From contig NZ_VFOS01000001.1 of assembly GCF_006716265.1 (NCBI RefSeq), forward strand, positions 1,612,001 through 1,676,000: a stretch of DNA of 64,000 nt, in the 5' to 3' direction. A program made the translations under genes and the position numbers. Below the pieces are notes generated by a model. The model was not told where the DNA came from. It was given only the letters and a program-made list of their open reading frames with translations, and did not search any database. The DNA comes from Rarobacter faecitabidus. GTDB taxonomy: Bacteria; Actinomycetota; Actinomycetes; Actinomycetales; Cellulomonadaceae. This document shows positions 1-8,311 of the stretch, piece by piece (the first letter of the stretch is position 1; each line of letters opens with the position of its first letter).

Positions 1-1
1 C

Positions 2-1381
2 ATCGGCGGACAGCAGGTCACGAACCTGCGGCTGTCGGGCGATGTGCTCACCAAGCTGTTCACCGGCGACATCACCATGTGGAACGATCCCGCCATCGCG
101 GCGGACAACCCCAACCTGTCGCTGCCGGCGCGCAAGGTCGTGCCGGTGGTCCGCTCCGACGGCTCCGGCTCGACCGCACAGTTCACGACGTGGATGGCGT
201 CCGAGCATCAGTCGCTGTGGGACAACTACTGCAAGGCGGCGGGACGATCCACGCCGTGCGGCGTCACCTCCAACTACCCCACGGTCGCGGGCAAGGGCTT
301 CGTCGCGCAGCCCAATTCGCAGGGCGTCGCGGGCTACGTCGCGCAGCGAGCGAACGAGGGCACCATCACCTACGTCGAGTACTCTTACGCGCTGAAAACC
401 GGATACCCGGTCGCCAAGGTGCTCAACCACGCCGGCTACTACGTCGAGCCGACCGCCTCGAACGTCGCCGTCGGGCTGTTGTCCGCCAAAATCAACACCG
501 ACAAGAACTCGCCTAGCTACCTCACCCAGGAGCTCACCGGGGTCTTTCGCAGCGACGACAAGCGGACGTATCCCCTGTCCTCGTACAGCTACCTGATCGT
601 CCCGACCGGTACCCAATCGGGGTTCACGACGGCCAAGGGCAAGACGCTCGGTGCATTCTCCTACTACTTCCTGTGCGAGGGCCAGCAGCAGGCCGAGGTG
701 CTCGGTTACTCGCCGCTGCCCATCAACCTCGTCAAGGCGGGACTAGAACAGGTGCGGGCGATTCCCGGAGTCGCGGCGCAATCCATCGACCTGAAGGGAT
801 GCAACAACCCCACCTTCTCCCCCGACGGGACGAACACGCTAGCCAAGAACGCTCCGATGCCAGACAACTGCGACAAGAAGGGTGTCGAGCAGTGCACCCA
901 GGGCACCGGCGGTGCGAAGAAGACGAAGACCGCAGTCACCAAGACGTCCAGCGGCACCACCAAGGGTGGGACCACAGGTTCCGGGACGACGGGTTCGACT
1001 GGCGGTGGGACGTCGACAGAATCGGGCGGTGGTACGGACGGTGGCGGCGCCGACACGGCCACGGATGGAGCCAGCGATGCGGGCACCGACGGCGGCGCGG
1101 CCGATACGGACAACACGGTCACCGGGGGCGGCGACGCGGGAGGCTCCGTCGTGGGGCCCGACTTTGGCGGCGGACCCGTCGTCTGCGAACCGGACACCGG
1201 CGTGTGCATGAATGTGATCGCCGAGCCGGTAACTCTTGAGAACTCAGCGGCGCCGGTGGTTCCGGCTGGGGCGTGGTTGGCCATCGGCGCGGCGGCCCTC
1301 GCTATCGCCGCACCGTCCCTGGTAGCCTTCCTCGCTCGCCGCAGGAACGGCTCGTACTCAGCCAAGGGAGGCGTCCGATGA
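2..1381 (+). CDS. pstS: PstS-family phosphate-binding protein, membrane-anchored (5' end outside window)
   Basis: Phosphate ABC transporter substrate-binding protein; it would capture phosphate outside the membrane for a Pst permease. The start lies before the window; 459 residues are visible. The type-II periplasmic-binding fold is shown by LFTGDITMWNDPAI followed by the phosphate-loop motif SDGSGST (visible residues about 52-58), and the C-terminal lobe by YYFLCEGQQQAEVLGYSPLP. After the domain comes a Thr/Gly/Ser/Asp-rich linker (about residues 305-385), then a hydrophobic segment (about 413-435) and an Arg/Lys tail. It is therefore tethered by a C-terminal helix; there is no LPXTG. The next gene starts inside its stop codon (ATGA overlap), so the two are translationally coupled. 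No pstC or pstA is visible; they may lie upstream. The PstS assignment is firm; actual phosphate specificity is inferred. Confidence 0.85.
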   Translation: MGGQQVTNLRLSGDVLTKLFTGDITMWNDPAIAADNPNLSLPARKVVPVVRSDGSGSTAQFTTWMASEHQSLWDNYCKAAGRSTPCGVTSNYPTVAGKGFVAQPNSQGVAGYVAQRANEGTITYVEYSYALKTGYPVAKVLNHAGYYVEPTASNVAVGLLSAKINTDKNSPSYLTQELTGVFRSDDKRTYPLSSYSYLIVPTGTQSGFTTAKGKTLGAFSYYFLCEGQQQAEVLGYSPLPINLVKAGLEQVRAIPGVAAQSIDLKGCNNPTFSPDGTNTLAKNAPMPDNCDKKGVEQCTQGTGGAKKTKTAVTKTSSGTTKGGTTGSGTTGSTGGGTSTESGGGTDGGGADTATDGASDAGTDGGAADTDNTVTGGGDAGGSVVGPDFGGGPVVCEPDTGVCMNVIAEPVTLENSAAPVVPAGAWLAIGAAALAIAAPSLVAFLARRRNGSYSAKGGVR

Positions 1382-3966
1382 CGGCGCGCTGGGAAAGCGG
1401 GTCGCGCGTGAGCGTCCTGCGCAGGGTCGGCATCGTCCTCGGCGTCGTCGGCCTGTCCGCCAACGCCCTAGGGGGCGTCCTGCTGATCGCATCAACGACC
1501 GCGAATGGTGCGGGCAGCCGGTCGGTCACGGCGAGTGACGATGACTGGGGTGCGACCACCGATTCGGCCGTGACCCAGCAGTGGGCCGATCCCGCTCTCC
1601 TGGGCGAACGTGATCCCGCGAAAGCCTCCTACAACGCGCTTGCGGGCATCACCGTCACGGTGAGCCAGACCAAGGACTTGACCACGCAGGGCATCACCGT
1701 TTCGTGGTCCGGGGCCGCCCCGACCCCGGTGAGCCGATTCTCGGAGTCGTTCTTTCAGGTCATGCAGTGCTGGGGAGACGAAGACGCCGGCCCCTCGCCG
1801 GAGCAGTGCATGTGGGGAACACCGTCGACAGGAATCGCGGCCATGCTCGGGGATCGGGTCGGGGGCCGAACCCTCCGGCTCAATGAAGATCCCGCTCAGC
1901 AGTACTCGGACGAGTACCTCGTCCCCCCGCCTGCGTCCAACCCCTACCTGCGCGCTTACTCCGTCCCGTTCGAAACGGTGGACGGTGACCGCGTCACCGA
2001 CGTCAGTCCCTACTACACCTCGGCCACGACCAACGAGGTCTCCGCGGCGCGAACCAGCGCGGATGGCTCCGGCGTCATCGTCTTCAACACCCTCAACGCC
2101 ATGGACGCGCCGCACCTGGGGTGCGGCGCCGTCACCGGCGGCAAACCGCGCGGGTGCTGGCTCGTCGTCGTACCGCGGGCGGACACCACCGCTGGCGGCA
2201 CGAACGTCGACGACCTGGACGACGGCATGCTGAACGGATCCCCACTGACGGCTACCAACTGGGCGGACCGCATGGTGTTCGACCTGTCCTTCCAGGCAGT
2301 GGGAACCAACTGCCCCCTCGGCAATGCCGAGCGGCGTCTCGTCGGGCATGAGCTGTTCTCCGAGGCAATGACCTCGTGGCAGTCGAACCTGTGCGGATCG
2401 GGCACCACCTACGGCTGGTCGCAGATCGGCGACGAGGAAGCCCGCACTCAGCTCCTCTCCCCGATCGACGGCGCCGCCCGCCTGGCCGTGATATCCGATC
2501 CCGTGTCGAAGGAGAAGGCGACGGGAAACGTGCTGCGCTACGCGCCAATAGCGCGCAGCGCGATCGTGTTCGGCTACAACATTGAGCGCGATCTCAAGCA
2601 GAGCGCCACGCACAGGGAACTCGGCGGCACCCCTGTGTCCGACCTGACTCTCAACGCGCGACTGATCGCCAAACTCCTGACGCAGTCGTATCGGGCCGAT
2701 GTCCCGGGGGGCGGTACGACCGCCCCGATCACGTCGAACCCTTACTCGATCGTCACCGATCCGGAGTTCGTGGAGCTCAATCCGGAGTTCTCCGATTTCA
2801 TGGCCGCGACGGCACCCGAGGGCCTGCTCGTGTCCCTGGGCTCGTCCGACGCGAATGCGCAGGTGTGGCAGTGGCTCCAGTCGGACCCGTACGCCCGCGC
2901 GTTCCTCTCGGGCGAGGACGACGGTCACGGCATGAAGATCAATCCCGCCTATCTGACCCTCGATCTGGCGAACACACCGACGGATTCCTTCCCCAAGGCC
3001 GACCTGACGACCTATCGCGCCTCCAGCATCGTGCCCGAGCCCGGCTTCGGCACGCTCGACCTGCGCCCCTACATGACCGATATGCTCGATGCCGCGCAGC
3101 GGGCCCAGCGCGGTGAATCGGGTTCGAAGATCGTCTGGGATCAGTTCCGTCAGCCGTCGTCGTTCGTTGCCTCGGGCGCGCAACTTCCTGGACACCGCTT
3201 CCAGCTCGCGCTCACCGACCGTACCTCCGCCCACCGCTTCGGCTTGCGCACGGCGTCGCTCGTGAACGAGGCAGGGCAGAAGGTGGCGGCAAGCGAGTCC
3301 GCGGTCACGAAGGGGCTGGATTCCTTCGTAGCTGCGGCTGCAGACGAGACCGTCCGGGTGTACGACCCGACGCAGCGCACGCTAGGCGCGTATCCCCTGG
3401 CCACTATGAGCTACGCGGCCGTGAACGTGTGCCGCGCCAGTACCGCCGAACTGAAGGACTATTCGCGTTTCCTCACCTATGCGGCGGGCGCAGGACAGGC
3501 CCGTGGTGCCGCCAAGGGGCAGTTGCCGCTTGGTTACCTTCCCCTCACCGCCGCCGACAAGAACTCACTGACCACGCTGTCCGCTCTGCTGACCGATTCG
3601 GCCGGGATAAAGAAACTCTGCCCCGTGACGGCGGAAAAGCCCAAGGACGACAAGAACGTCAAGAAGGACGACACCAAGAAGGACGAGCGGGAGAAACCGG
3701 CACCTCCGACCGCGCCGGCCCCTTCGGCCTCTACACCGACCCCTGCGGTCGAGACTCCCGTGGCGGAACCCAGCGAGGATACCGCGCCCCCGCCCGCCGA
3801 GCCGGCACCCGTAGCGGTGGAGACGGCCGCCGCCGAACCCGTGTTGACCGCAGCCGTGTCCACCCGAGGGTGGCGGACCGGAGCCATCGGCGCGATGTCG
3901 CTGGGGCTGCCGTGCTCCATTCTCGGCCCGCTGCTGGTACGCCGGGCCCGAGGTTTGCCTTCCTGA
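1378..3966 (+). CDS. large exported, C-terminally anchored PstS-like protein
   Basis: An 862-residue surface protein. The start is the ATG overlapping the pstS stop (ATGA), with gggagg about 7 bases upstream; an earlier in-frame ATG at 1273 lies inside pstS and lacks this context. There is an N-terminal signal/anchor helix (about residues 15-38). The body resembles a substrate-binding fold with large insertions: RYAPIARSAIVFGYNI, then DLTLNARLIAKLLTQSY, matches the PstS pattern of a conserved hydrophobic strand followed by a helix. Near the C-terminus YAAGAGQARGAAKGQLPLGY matches the last PstS helix and its G-Y-x-P-L motif. A Lys-rich then Pro/Ala/Glu/Thr-rich linker (about 740-830) leads to a final hydrophobic helix and RRARGLPS. 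The canonical S-D-G-S-G-S-T loop is not evident, so phosphate binding is not assured. It may be an accessory surface receptor. Confidence 0.7.
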   Translation: MTARWESGSRVSVLRRVGIVLGVVGLSANALGGVLLIASTTANGAGSRSVTASDDDWGATTDSAVTQQWADPALLGERDPAKASYNALAGITVTVSQTKDLTTQGITVSWSGAAPTPVSRFSESFFQVMQCWGDEDAGPSPEQCMWGTPSTGIAAMLGDRVGGRTLRLNEDPAQQYSDEYLVPPPASNPYLRAYSVPFETVDGDRVTDVSPYYTSATTNEVSAARTSADGSGVIVFNTLNAMDAPHLGCGAVTGGKPRGCWLVVVPRADTTAGGTNVDDLDDGMLNGSPLTATNWADRMVFDLSFQAVGTNCPLGNAERRLVGHELFSEAMTSWQSNLCGSGTTYGWSQIGDEEARTQLLSPIDGAARLAVISDPVSKEKATGNVLRYAPIARSAIVFGYNIERDLKQSATHRELGGTPVSDLTLNARLIAKLLTQSYRADVPGGGTTAPITSNPYSIVTDPEFVELNPEFSDFMAATAPEGLLVSLGSSDANAQVWQWLQSDPYARAFLSGEDDGHGMKINPAYLTLDLANTPTDSFPKADLTTYRASSIVPEPGFGTLDLRPYMTDMLDAAQRAQRGESGSKIVWDQFRQPSSFVASGAQLPGHRFQLALTDRTSAHRFGLRTASLVNEAGQKVAASESAVTKGLDSFVAAAADETVRVYDPTQRTLGAYPLATMSYAAVNVCRASTAELKDYSRFLTYAAGAGQARGAAKGQLPLGYLPLTAADKNSLTTLSALLTDSAGIKKLCPVTAEKPKDDKNVKKDDTKKDEREKPAPPTAPAPSASTPTPAVETPVAEPSEDTAPPPAEPAPVAVETAAAEPVLTAAVSTRGWRTGAIGAMSLGLPCSILGPLLVRRARGLPS

Positions 3967-3990
3967 TGCCTGAAATTCGCTTTTCGGACG

Positions 3991-4018
3991 CCTGACTGCG
4001 ACCTCGATGTCGCTCAGG
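3991..4018 (+). terminator. hairpin between the two PstS-like genes (attenuator candidate)
   Basis: An imperfect inverted repeat: cctga (3991-3995) pairs with tcagg (4014-4018) and gcgac (3998-4002) with gtcgc (4009-4013), with a two-base bulge and a 6-base loop. No U-run follows, so it is more likely a processing or attenuation hairpin than a full terminator. Confidence 0.35.
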
Positions 4019-4086
4019 ACTGCGTAGATGATCACGTCAATCGAAATGACACACCTCATACTCATCAAACGAGAGGAACTCCCTCG

Positions 4087-6108
4087 ATGATTGCCAAGAA
4101 GACGGCCCACGTGGCCGCAGGCATCGGTGCTGGCGCACTCCTGTTCGCCGCTGCTGCGCTTCCCGTCCACGCTGACCCCGCTGGGGGCGCGTTCGGGACC
4201 CTCGTCGGCCTCGGATCCGACACCACCCAGGACGTGCTTAACGGGATCGCCAGTGCGATTCCGGGCAACCTCGTCGCGTCCTACGACGCGACCGGGTCGG
4301 GAACCGTCGTCACCCGCGCCGGCGGAACCGCGATTCCCCGCGCCAACGGCTCCGGGGCGGGCGTGAACCTTCTGCGCGTAGCCATCGGGCAGACCGGTTC
4401 CGCCTCCGTATCGACGTTCAGCAGCGGTACCGTCTCGGTCGAGACCGCGGCCGTGGCGGGGCAGATCGACTTCGCGCGGTCCTCCTCCGGCGCCGGTAGC
4501 AACGTCGTCGCGGGCGGCGTGCTGACATACGTGCCGTTCGCGGTTGATGCCGTGACGTACGCGGTGTCCCCGACCTCAGTCCTGCCGAAGGATCTGACCA
4601 AGGACCAGCTCATCTCGATCTACAAGGGCGCGATCGACCGAGTTGCCTACAAGACCGGCGAAGCCAGCCAGCTCCTCGATAAGACCGACAGCGTACCCGC
4701 CGGCTACACGTCCGTGGGTATCACCACCTACATCCCGCAGGCCGGGTCCGGCACGCGGTCGTACTGGCTGGGCCAGGTCGACATCAGCGAGGCACAGATC
4801 TCGAACAACACCTTCCCGAACCTGAAGGCCACGGACCTCGGCGGCGCTCCAGTGCAGGAGCACAAGGGCGCAGCGCTCGTCACCGGCAACGCGGAGCAGC
4901 AGAAGGCGACGATCGTGCCCTTCTCGATCGCTCAGTGGATCTCGCAGGCGAACGGGAAGGTCACCGACCACCGGGCGAACGCGCAGCTCGGCGGCGTGAC
5001 GGTAGCCGGCACGCTACAGACACCGACCATCGGGAGCGGGACGAGCTACGCCCTCAACCCCAACTTCAAGGCGTACAACCGGACCGTGTACAACATCGTC
5101 CCCTCAAAGTACGCTGACGACCCGAACTCCGTCATCCGCGCCACCTTCGTCGGATCGAACTCGGCCGTCTGCCAGCAGACTGCGGTCATCCAGTCCTTCG
5201 GATTCGGCACCACCACGGACTGCGGCGACACGACGATCCGCGCGTACGCCCCCTCCGAGGCCACCATCGCCGCCACGATCCCCGCCTCCGCGCAGGTCGG
5301 CAAGGCCAGCACGCTCAGTGCCAAGGTGACCTCGTTCGGAAACGGCGGCGGCACGCTCACGTTCAAGAACGGCTCGACCGTTCTCGCGAGCACCACGATC
5401 GCCAAGGGGCAGGACACGGCCTCCGCGCAGTGGACGCCAGCGGCGTCCGGCGGCATGGACATCACCACCGAGTTCGTCCCGAACCTCGCCGGAGTCGGCG
5501 CGGCGGTTTCCCCTGCATCGCCGATCACCGTGAGCGCGGCGAGCGTCCCCGCTCCCGCCGCGACCTCGATCGCTCTGACGGTGAGCAAGGCGCCGACCGC
5601 CGGAAAGACCGTCACGGTCACCGCGTCGATCACCAAGCCTTCCGTCGCGGGAACCGTCACGTTCTTCGATGGCGCCAAGGCACTCGGCAACCCCGTCACC
5701 GTCGCGGCCAGCGCCAAGACGGCCAGCACGACGTTCAAGGCGAGCAAGCTGTCGTACTCGATTCGCGCGGTGTTCACCCCGGCGACGAGCGCCGCCATCG
5801 CATCGAACGCGGCGACCACGGTCAAGGTCGCCAAGGCCAAGGCGGCCGTCAAGGTCGGCAAGGTCAAGGCGGGCAAGCGTAGCGCTACGGTCGCCGTTAC
5901 CGTCAAGGTCAGTGGCGTCAAGGCCGCCGGCAAGATCACTGCGAAGGTCGGCAAGAAAAAGGTCGGCACGGGAACCGTTAAGAACGGCAAGGCCACCCTC
6001 AAGCTCAAGAAGCTCAAGGCCGGCAAGAACAAGGTGACGTTCACCTACGGCGGCGCAGTGCTCGTCGCGAAGGCGAGCTCGAGCAAGTCCATCACCGCCA
6101 AGAAGTAG
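4087..6108 (+). CDS. secreted PstS-like substrate-binding protein with Ig-like repeats and Lys-rich tail
   Basis: 673 residues; gagagga lies about 9 bases before the ATG. A signal peptide ends near residue 30 (LPVHADP). Residues about 35-385 form a PstS-like binding domain: GLGSDTTQDVLNGI at its start, TYVPFAVDAVTYAVSP for the conserved strand, KDQLISIYKGAI for the permease-contact region, and the ligand loop QAGSGTR (219-225). Cys362 and Cys379 could form a disulfide. From about 388 there are two or more bacterial Ig-like (Big_3-type) repeats, and the last 100 residues are very rich in Lys and Val. There is no membrane anchor or LPXTG, so surface retention probably uses the basic tail. It sits between the two anchored PstS-like genes and pstB, followed by a strong hairpin at 6153-6192. 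Ligand identity is inferred from the neighbours. Confidence 0.75.
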   Translation: MIAKKTAHVAAGIGAGALLFAAAALPVHADPAGGAFGTLVGLGSDTTQDVLNGIASAIPGNLVASYDATGSGTVVTRAGGTAIPRANGSGAGVNLLRVAIGQTGSASVSTFSSGTVSVETAAVAGQIDFARSSSGAGSNVVAGGVLTYVPFAVDAVTYAVSPTSVLPKDLTKDQLISIYKGAIDRVAYKTGEASQLLDKTDSVPAGYTSVGITTYIPQAGSGTRSYWLGQVDISEAQISNNTFPNLKATDLGGAPVQEHKGAALVTGNAEQQKATIVPFSIAQWISQANGKVTDHRANAQLGGVTVAGTLQTPTIGSGTSYALNPNFKAYNRTVYNIVPSKYADDPNSVIRATFVGSNSAVCQQTAVIQSFGFGTTTDCGDTTIRAYAPSEATIAATIPASAQVGKASTLSAKVTSFGNGGGTLTFKNGSTVLASTTIAKGQDTASAQWTPAASGGMDITTEFVPNLAGVGAAVSPASPITVSAASVPAPAATSIALTVSKAPTAGKTVTVTASITKPSVAGTVTFFDGAKALGNPVTVAASAKTASTTFKASKLSYSIRAVFTPATSAAIASNAATTVKVAKAKAAVKVGKVKAGKRSATVAVTVKVSGVKAAGKITAKVGKKKVGTGTVKNGKATLKLKKLKAGKNKVTFTYGGAVLVAKASSSKSITAKK

Positions 6109-6152
6109 CGCCTCACGAGGCGCTCCGATCTCGCGCCTCGTCACTCGCTGCC

Positions 6153-6192
6153 CCGCGGTAGTGCGGCACCACTCGGTGTCGCACTACCGCGG
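6153..6192 (+). terminator. strong intrinsic-terminator-like hairpin
   Basis: A 13-bp perfect inverted repeat (6153-6165 with 6180-6192), extended inward by a further 5 bp including one G-U pair, around a 4-base loop. It lies 45 bases after the stop of the Ig-tailed PstS-like gene and about 50 before the sortase-like gene. It would partly separate the binding-protein genes from the downstream pair. Confidence 0.6.
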
Positions 6193-6242
6193 CACCGTTC
6201 CCGCCCCCGTCACTTTTTCCCGCAGAACGAGAGAACGTCCAC

Positions 6243-7253
6243 GTGACCATCACTGAGCAGCCACCCGCGGTCCTGGCGGCATCTCCCACCCCGGAACCCG
6301 TCGCGTCGCATGCCGACGCGCCGTCCGCGCGCTACGACGCGCCCCGTCAGGCCGAACCGCGAGAGCGTCGCGCCGCCTTGACGGCCGCGATGCCGCAATT
6401 CGATGGCGAGGACCGCACGCGCATCCTCGGGTTCGTGCTGCAGACGCTCGGACTGCTTCTGCTCAGCGTTGTCGTGCAGGTACTGCTCTTCTCGCCCCTT
6501 CAGCACCACCGGGCCCAGCACATCGCCTACAACGACCTGCGCTATGCGCTGGCCAACGGCACCAGCCCAGTCGGCCAGCTCACCACCTCGGATCGCCTGA
6601 TCACGCCCGGTACCCCGATCGGGGTGATCCACATCCCCAAACTCGGCCTGGACGAGGTATTCCTCTCCGGCACCACCTCGGACATCCTGCAGTCCGGCCC
6701 TGGGCACCGTCGAGACACCGTCCTGCCAGGTCAGCTCGGCGCGAGCGTCGTCATGGGCCGGCAGGCCACCTTCGGCGGACCGTTCCGCAAAATCGGAACT
6801 CTCGCGATCGGGGACGAGATCACCGTCACCACTGGGCAGGGCACGGCGATCTACACCATCGCGGGCTTCCGACGGGCGGGCGACCCGCTCCCCGCTTCGC
6901 TCGGCGCGGGCCGAGGCCGTCTCACGCTCGTGACCGCATCGGGCACGCCGTACCTACCGACCGGAGTGCTGCGAGTCGACGCGGACCTCACGTCCGAGGC
7001 GTTTCCCACTCCCCGTTCGGTGATCTCGACCGCCGAACTCAGTGACGATGAGCAGGCCTTCGCGTCCGATCAGGCCGCGTGGCCGTGGGTCATCATCTGG
7101 CTGGCGGTCTGGGCCGGGGTCGTCGCCGTCGTCATCTGGCTGCGGAACTGGTGGGGGCGCGCTCAGGCTTATCTGGTGGGGGCGCCAGTCTTCGTCCTCA
7201 TCAGCTACCTGCTGACGCAATCGCTCTTCGCCGTGCTGCCCAATCTGATCTGA
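6243..7253 (+). CDS. membrane protein with class E-like sortase fold, catalytic His and Cys missing
   Basis: 336 residues, GTG start at 6243 after agaacgagag. The layout is a cytoplasmic Pro/Ala-rich N-terminus, one membrane helix (about 62-84), a sortase domain (about 115-250), and two C-terminal helices (about 283-301 and 308-330). The domain follows actinobacterial class E sortases closely: [13 protein letters not shown], then [15 protein letters not shown], then [13 protein letters not shown], then [13 protein letters not shown] and VLRVDADL. In active sortases the G-H pair before the (T/A)-T-(Y/F)-G-x-P-F motif carries the catalytic His, and T-L-T-T-C carries the Cys. Here these positions are Arg173 and Ala232, confirmed at the nucleotide level. 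Transpeptidation is therefore not expected. It may be a scaffold or binding protein for the neighbouring surface PstS-like proteins. Fold assignment is confident; role is unknown. Confidence 0.75.
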   Translation: MTITEQPPAVLAASPTPEPVASHADAPSARYDAPRQAEPRERRAALTAAMPQFDGEDRTRILGFVLQTLGLLLLSVVVQVLLFSPLQHHRAQHIAYNDLRYALANGTSPVGQLTTSDRLITPGTPIGVIHIPKLGLDEVFLSGTTSDILQSGPGHRRDTVLPGQLGASVVMGRQATFGGPFRKIGTLAIGDEITVTTGQGTAIYTIAGFRRAGDPLPASLGAGRGRLTLVTASGTPYLPTGVLRVDADLTSEAFPTPRSVISTAELSDDEQAFASDQAAWPWVIIWLAVWAGVVAVVIWLRNWWGRAQAYLVGAPVFVLISYLLTQSLFAVLPNLI

Positions 7254-7318
7254 GCCGCGGCACCGAATGTCCCCCTCCAGTTCACCTTCACGTCAACAAG
7301 ATATGGAAATGTGAGCCC

Positions 7319-8308
7319 GTGACTTCGTCGACGCTTTCCGCCACCGATTCCGCCCAGCCGCAGCATGCGCCGGCCCGCGGTGCCCGGCCGCATGTACCGA
7401 GCCCCGTCGAATCCGCGCCCCAGCGTGCCACGCTCCCGCAGAACGCAGCTCAGGACTCGTCCTCAACAGCCCAGGAAGAGGCCGTATTCCCCCGGGTCAC
7501 ACCAGAGGGTTCCAGGCCCGCCAAGGAGAGTAACGCCGGAGAACTCGGCGCCGAGTCGATCTCGGCGTGGTTCGGCACCCATCAGGTCCTCGATCGCGTA
7601 TCGCTGAGCATGCCCAAGGGCAAGGTCACGGCCCTGATCGGCCCGTCGGGCTGTGGTAAGTCGACGTTCCTGCGCATCCTCAACCGTATGCACGAGCTCG
7701 TGCCGAGCGCCGCGCTCGCCGGGGCCGTGCTGCTCGACGGCCAGGACATCTACGACCCGGCACTGCGCGTCACGCAGGCGAGGCGCGACATCGGCATGGT
7801 CTTCCAGAAACCGAACCCGTTTCCCGCGATGTCCATCCAGGACAACGTGATAGCCGGGCTCGCGCTGACCGGAACCAAGCGCAGCAAGGACGAGAAGGAG
7901 GAACTAGTCGAGACCTCGCTGCGCCGCGCCGGACTCTGGAACGAGGTCAAGGATCGCCTGCGCCAGCCAGGCGGCGGGCTATCGGGTGGGCAGCAGCAGC
8001 GGTTGTGCATTGCGCGCTCGCTTGCGATTCGCCCGCGGGTTCTTTTGATGGACGAGCCATGCTCCGCACTCGACCCCACGTCGACGCGGCGCATCGAGGA
8101 GACCATCACGGAGCTGACCGAGGACGTCACCGTGGTGATCGTCACGCACAACATGCAGCAGGCCGCCCGTGTGTCGGATCAGTGCGCTTTCTTCCTCGCC
8201 GAGGCGGGAACGCCGGGCGTTATCGTCGAGTGGGGCGACACCGACGCCATGTTCAACTCGCCGCAGGACTCGCGGACCAACGACTACGTCAACGGCCGCT
8301 TCGGCTGA
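7319..8308 (+). CDS. pstB: phosphate ABC transporter ATP-binding protein PstB with N-terminal extension
   Basis: ATPase that would drive phosphate import. The core has Walker A GPSGCGKS (residues 108-115), the PstB-typical FQKPNPFP, the signature LSGGQQQR, Walker B VLLMDEP followed by CSALDP, and the switch [15 protein letters not shown]. The C-terminus ends [10 protein letters not shown], as in PstB. I chose the GTG at 7319 (VTSSTL) because it is the first in-frame start after the preceding gene's stop; its ribosome site is weak (ggaaatg). This gives 329 residues against about 250-260 usual, because about 75 disordered Pro/Ala/Gln/Ser residues precede the core. A start further in cannot be excluded. 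It ends 3 bases from a convergent gene. Confidence 0.88.
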   Translation: MTSSTLSATDSAQPQHAPARGARPHVPSPVESAPQRATLPQNAAQDSSSTAQEEAVFPRVTPEGSRPAKESNAGELGAESISAWFGTHQVLDRVSLSMPKGKVTALIGPSGCGKSTFLRILNRMHELVPSAALAGAVLLDGQDIYDPALRVTQARRDIGMVFQKPNPFPAMSIQDNVIAGLALTGTKRSKDEKEELVETSLRRAGLWNEVKDRLRQPGGGLSGGQQQRLCIARSLAIRPRVLLMDEPCSALDPTSTRRIEETITELTEDVTVVIVTHNMQQAARVSDQCAFFLAEAGTPGVIVEWGDTDAMFNSPQDSRTNDYVNGRFG

Positions 8309-8311
8309 GTC

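Noticed and set aside
1492-3234. Long minus-strand open frame opposite the large PstS-like gene
   Set aside because: Shadow of GC-rich third positions; no signal peptide, motif or ribosome site, and it lies fully inside a coherent plus-strand gene.
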